Shown here piece by piece: positions 61,476 to 64,000 of a stretch of 64,000 bases of DNA. The notes beneath the pieces are model-generated. The model did not search any database. It saw only the letters and a program-made list of their open reading frames with translations, and had not been told where the DNA came from. Numbering within the stretch: position 1 is the first letter of the stretch; each line of letters opens with the position of its first letter. The stretch covers positions 1 to 64,000 of the forward strand of contig CAWJXM010000001.1 of the NCBI GenBank assembly GCA_963846635.1, in the 5' to 3' direction. The stretch is from AP-15 sp963846635 (lineage in GTDB: Bacteria > Pseudomonadota > Alphaproteobacteria > ATCC43930 > CGMCC-115725). The translations under genes were made by a program, and so were the position numbers.

Positions 61476-64000
61476 CTGGCTCGATGGGTTGCGGCGCGGG
61501 GGAAACAGCCACACCCGTCCGCCCGAGGAAATCGTCTATCGCCTTGACGGGCCGCGACGTCCCCGCCAGGCCTTCACTCTTGAGCTGCGCGTTGTGCGTA
61601 TCCTCAAATCGGGCGCTTATGGCGCTGAGCGGACGTGCCCATCCGGCGTGGAGACCTCGAACGCGCGGTATGTCCAAGCGGAAGATAGGCTGATTGCCCG
61701 GCTAATGCGCGGTGTGGGTTGGGGAACGCCGCAGCTTCCCGAAGATCCGGAAACGATGGACCTAGCGATGCGGCGCATCCTCGCGACCGGGCGCTGTCGC
61801 TGGCGCGAGGTGGCAAGCCCCTTGCTGGCCCTGGGGCCGCCGCGGCGAGCTCGGCTCTGTTGGCAGCTCGGCAGCGATGGCCGCCAGCACGTCGACATTG
61901 CCAATGATGAGGCTTCGCTAATCGGATTGCCTTGTGCATCGCCGTGGTACGTCGATCCCGAGGCCCATCTTGCCGGACCGCTTGAGTTCGACATGCCGCG
62001 CAATCTGGTCGCTTCGTTTCTGATGGCGCCGCCAATTAACATCGCGCAAGCGGCAGCCCTCGATGCGGTCTTCGAGCGCGACTTTCCCGAGCTGCCGCTG
62101 CCCCGGCCGCGTGCCGATCTGATCGAGGAGATCCGCGCCGATCCGCCGATCCCGGTGCTGCGCCTGGTCAACCGCCGACGCGTTTGGGCACATTGGACGA
62201 CGGGACGCAGCGTCGAGGAAACGGCCGATATCGCGATGCTCGGGTTCGACTACAGCGGACAGGCGATCCATCCTGCTTCCACCCCCGTCGAGATCCGCAA
62301 GGTTGAAGCCGGGCGGCTCGTCGTGCAACGGCGCAATCTCGCAGCCGAACGGCAAGCGCAGCAGCGGCTGCGGGGACTGGGGCTCGATCCGGCCGACGGT
62401 TTTCACAAGCGCGAAGGCGATAATTTTTTCATCCCGCTGACCTTTACCGAGGACACGTCGGCTTGGCCGGGGTTTGTCTACGAAGCGGTGCCGGCACTTG
62501 AGGCGGATGGCTGGCGGATCGAGTTCGAGAACAGCTTCCGCCATCGCGTCGTCGACGGCGAGGGTGACTGGACTGCTTCGGTCTCGGAAGGCAGCGGCTG
62601 GTGGTTCTCGCTTGACCTCGGCATCGACGTCGATGGCGAGCGGATACCGTTGCTTCCCGTACTGACCACGCTGTTGCGCCAGATGCGCGTGGTGAACACG
62701 TCGGACGGGATAGACGGGCTTGCACATAACGGCGTCGTGTTCGGCACCCTCGCCGACGGCCGGCATATCGCCTTGTCGCTGGAGCGGATCAAAGCGGTCC
62801 TCTCGGCATTGGTCGAGCTGTACGACCCGGAAACCCTGTCGACGGAGGGTGCCCTCGACATCTCGCTAGGCGAAGGAGCGGCGCTCGCCGCGATCGAAGC
62901 CGCCACCCGCCTGCGCTGGCTCGGCGGCGAGCGATTGCGGGCACTTGTGCAACAACTCCAGGGGTTCGCACGGATCGAACCCGTCATGCCCCCGCGCGGG
63001 CTGCAAACCGAGCTGCGCGGCTATCAGCAGTCGGGGCTGGATTGGCTGCAATTCCTGCGCACCTACGAGTTGGGCGGTATCCTCGCCGACGATATGGGCC
63101 TGGGGAAAACCGTGCAGACCCTCGCCCATATCCTCGTCGAAAAGCGCGACGGCCGGCTCGACCGCCCGTGTCTCGTTGTATGCCCGACCAGCGTCGTGCC
63201 GAACTGGTGCGCGGAAGCGGCGCGACTGGCGCCGGAACTGCGCGTGCTGTCGTTGCACGGCGCGGATCGCGCCACGCGCTTTGGCGAGATTGCGAACAGC
63301 GATCTGGTGCTGACGACCTACGCGCTGTTGCCGCGCGACGCCGATCAACTGCTTGCCGTCGATTGGCACATGGCCGTGCTCGACGAGGCGCAGGCGATCA
63401 AGAACGTGAAGGCGAAAGCCACCCAGCTCGCGTGCCGGATCATCGCGCGCCATCGCCTGTGCCTGACAGGGACGCCAGTTGAGAACCATCTCGGCGAGCT
63501 CTGGTCGCAGTTTGCCTTTCTGATGCCCGGCCTGCTTGGCGACGCTAAGCGCTTTGCCCGCGTATTTCGCACCCCGATCGAGAAACGCCAGGACGGTGAA
63601 CGGCGCGCTGTGCTGGCAGCGCGGCTCAAGCCTTTCCTGCTGCGGCGGACAAAGGCGGTCGTGGCCGCCGATCTGCCGCCGAAAAGCGAGATCCTCAGTC
63701 CGCTCGAATTATCGGGGCCGCAGCGCGACCTCTACGAGACCCTCCGCCTAGCGATGCATGAGAAAGTACGGCAGGAGGTCGCCGCGAAAGGCTTCGCGCG
63801 CAGCCGCATCGTGATCCTCGATGCGTTGCTCAAGCTGCGCCAAGTCTGCTGCGACCCGCGCCTCGTCAAGCTTAGAGCGGCTCGCCGGGTCAGCACCAGC
63901 GCCAAGCTCTCCCACCTGATGGAATTGCTGCCGCCCCTGATAGAGGATGGCCGCCGGGTGCTGCTGTTCTCGCAATTCACCAGCATGCTCGACCTGATCA
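61438..64000 (+). CDS. SNF2-family DNA/RNA helicase, continues beyond the window
   Basis: The frame is open from 61438 to the end of the window (854 codons). It contains an N-terminal region of the SNF2-associated type and then the helicase core from about residue 530: Walker A in ADDMGLGKTVQTLAHIL, DEAQ box in VLDEAQAIKN, LTGTPVENHLGELWS (motif III) and QVCCDPRLV. RRVLLFSQFTSMLDLI marks the start of the second RecA lobe just before the edge. With the SWIM zinc finger upstream it forms the standard bacterial SWIM-SNF2 translocase, likely acting on nucleoprotein. Its start as a separate protein (ATG 61438) has its GGAGGGG too close, supporting a broken fusion. Confidence 0.9.
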   Translation, partial: MVGADPLNGPIADWLDGLRRGGNSHTRPPEEIVYRLDGPRRPRQAFTLELRVVRILKSGAYGAERTCPSGVETSNARYVQAEDRLIARLMRGVGWGTPQLPEDPETMDLAMRRILATGRCRWREVASPLLALGPPRRARLCWQLGSDGRQHVDIANDEASLIGLPCASPWYVDPEAHLAGPLEFDMPRNLVASFLMAPPINIAQAAALDAVFERDFPELPLPRPRADLIEEIRADPPIPVLRLVNRRRVWAHWTTGRSVEETADIAMLGFDYSGQAIHPASTPVEIRKVEAGRLVVQRRNLAAERQAQQRLRGLGLDPADGFHKREGDNFFIPLTFTEDTSAWPGFVYEAVPALEADGWRIEFENSFRHRVVDGEGDWTASVSEGSGWWFSLDLGIDVDGERIPLLPVLTTLLRQMRVVNTSDGIDGLAHNGVVFGTLADGRHIALSLERIKAVLSALVELYDPETLSTEGALDISLGEGAALAAIEAATRLRWLGGERLRALVQQLQGFARIEPVMPPRGLQTELRGYQQSGLDWLQFLRTYELGGILADDMGLGKTVQTLAHILVEKRDGRLDRPCLVVCPTSVVPNWCAEAARLAPELRVLSLHGADRATRFGEIANSDLVLTTYALLPRDADQLLAVDWHMAVLDEAQAIKNVKAKATQLACRIIARHRLCLTGTPVENHLGELWSQFAFLMPGLLGDAKRFARVFRTPIEKRQDGERRAVLAARLKPFLLRRTKAVVAADLPPKSEILSPLELSGPQRDLYETLRLAMHEKVRQEVAAKGFARSRIVILDALLKLRQVCCDPRLVKLRAARRVSTSAKLSHLMELLPPLIEDGRRVLLFSQFTSMLDLI

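Noticed and set aside
62866..63489. 207-codon - strand ORF inside the SNF2 gene
   Set aside because: It is antisense to the helicase core, which carries the Walker A and DEAQ motifs on the + strand.
1..64000. CRISPR array or rRNA operon
   Set aside because: No regularly spaced direct repeats and no rRNA-like sequence were seen in the window.

Overview
The window is high-GC DNA with the gene content of a soil or plant-associated alphaproteobacterium, possibly Hyphomicrobiales (Bradyrhizobium-like) or a relative. This rests on a FixK-type Crp/Fnr regulator, dispersed GC-rich palindromic repeats, the mix of insertion-sequence families (ISAs1, IS110, IS1182, IS1595, IS1634, IS982) and many small-molecule catabolic enzymes (SDRs, aldo/keto reductases, amidohydrolases, VOC proteins). 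The assignment is an inference from gene families, not a phylogeny.

Layout. 0-12 kb: catabolic and redox genes (divergent SDR, aldo/keto reductase, broken DUF3311/sodium:solute symporter pair, NIPSNAP protein behind an ISAs1 copy with a perfect 10-bp target duplication, FixK-like regulator, receiver protein, VOC protein, MFS transporter, NHL-repeat protein, metal-dependent hydrolase). 12-21 kb: a HigA antitoxin with a decayed toxin, then a mobile-element graveyard (remnants of IS1182, IS1, IS4 and a second DDE transposase, plus a tyrosine recombinase) surrounding an IS110-family element and two exported proteins, one a trypsin-like protease. 21-29 kb: haem-binding-like protein with an internal stop, FAA hydrolase, hypothetical acidic protein, MBL hydrolase, deaminase, methyltransferase, aldo/keto reductase, tRNA-Val and a DUF892 ferritin-like protein. 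30.6-35.7 kb: a partner-switching cluster (HATPase, FecR protein, OmpA lipoprotein, CHASE2-PP2C phosphatase, STAS-MBL fusion). 36-39 kb: a PAS-kinase relic, an aldo/keto reductase lacking its catalytic His and IS remnants. 39.3-43.3 kb: four exported proteins, including a beta-propeller and a tandem paralogous pair. 43.4-46.5 kb: a sugar-type operon (SDR, VOC, DUF4432, DJ-1/PfpI) followed by an intact IS982 copy with a target duplication. 47.7-54.1 kb: a compact five-gene operon joining an AGE-like barrel protein, a STAS protein, GlgX, a second STAS protein and a HATPase-GAF-PP2C fusion. 54.6-60.6 kb: a discoidin-domain protein, MmgE/PrpD and SdhA relics, an amidohydrolase between tRNA-Ser-like relics, a small exported protein and an isoaspartyl peptidase. 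61.1-64 kb: a SWIM/SNF2 helicase running off the window.

The strongest candidates for an undescribed system are the two partner-switching loci. One places GlgX and an AGE-like protein in a tightly packed operon with two STAS proteins and a protein carrying both kinase-type and phosphatase-type modules. The other places a STAS-metallo-beta-lactamase fusion, overlapping by 26 bp with a CHASE2-PP2C phosphatase, next to FecR and OmpA envelope proteins.

A caution: many otherwise clean genes carry a single 1-2 nt frameshift, several in G or GA runs. Real decay and uncorrected sequencing error cannot be told apart from the sequence alone. Broken genes are listed as pseudogenes on that understanding.
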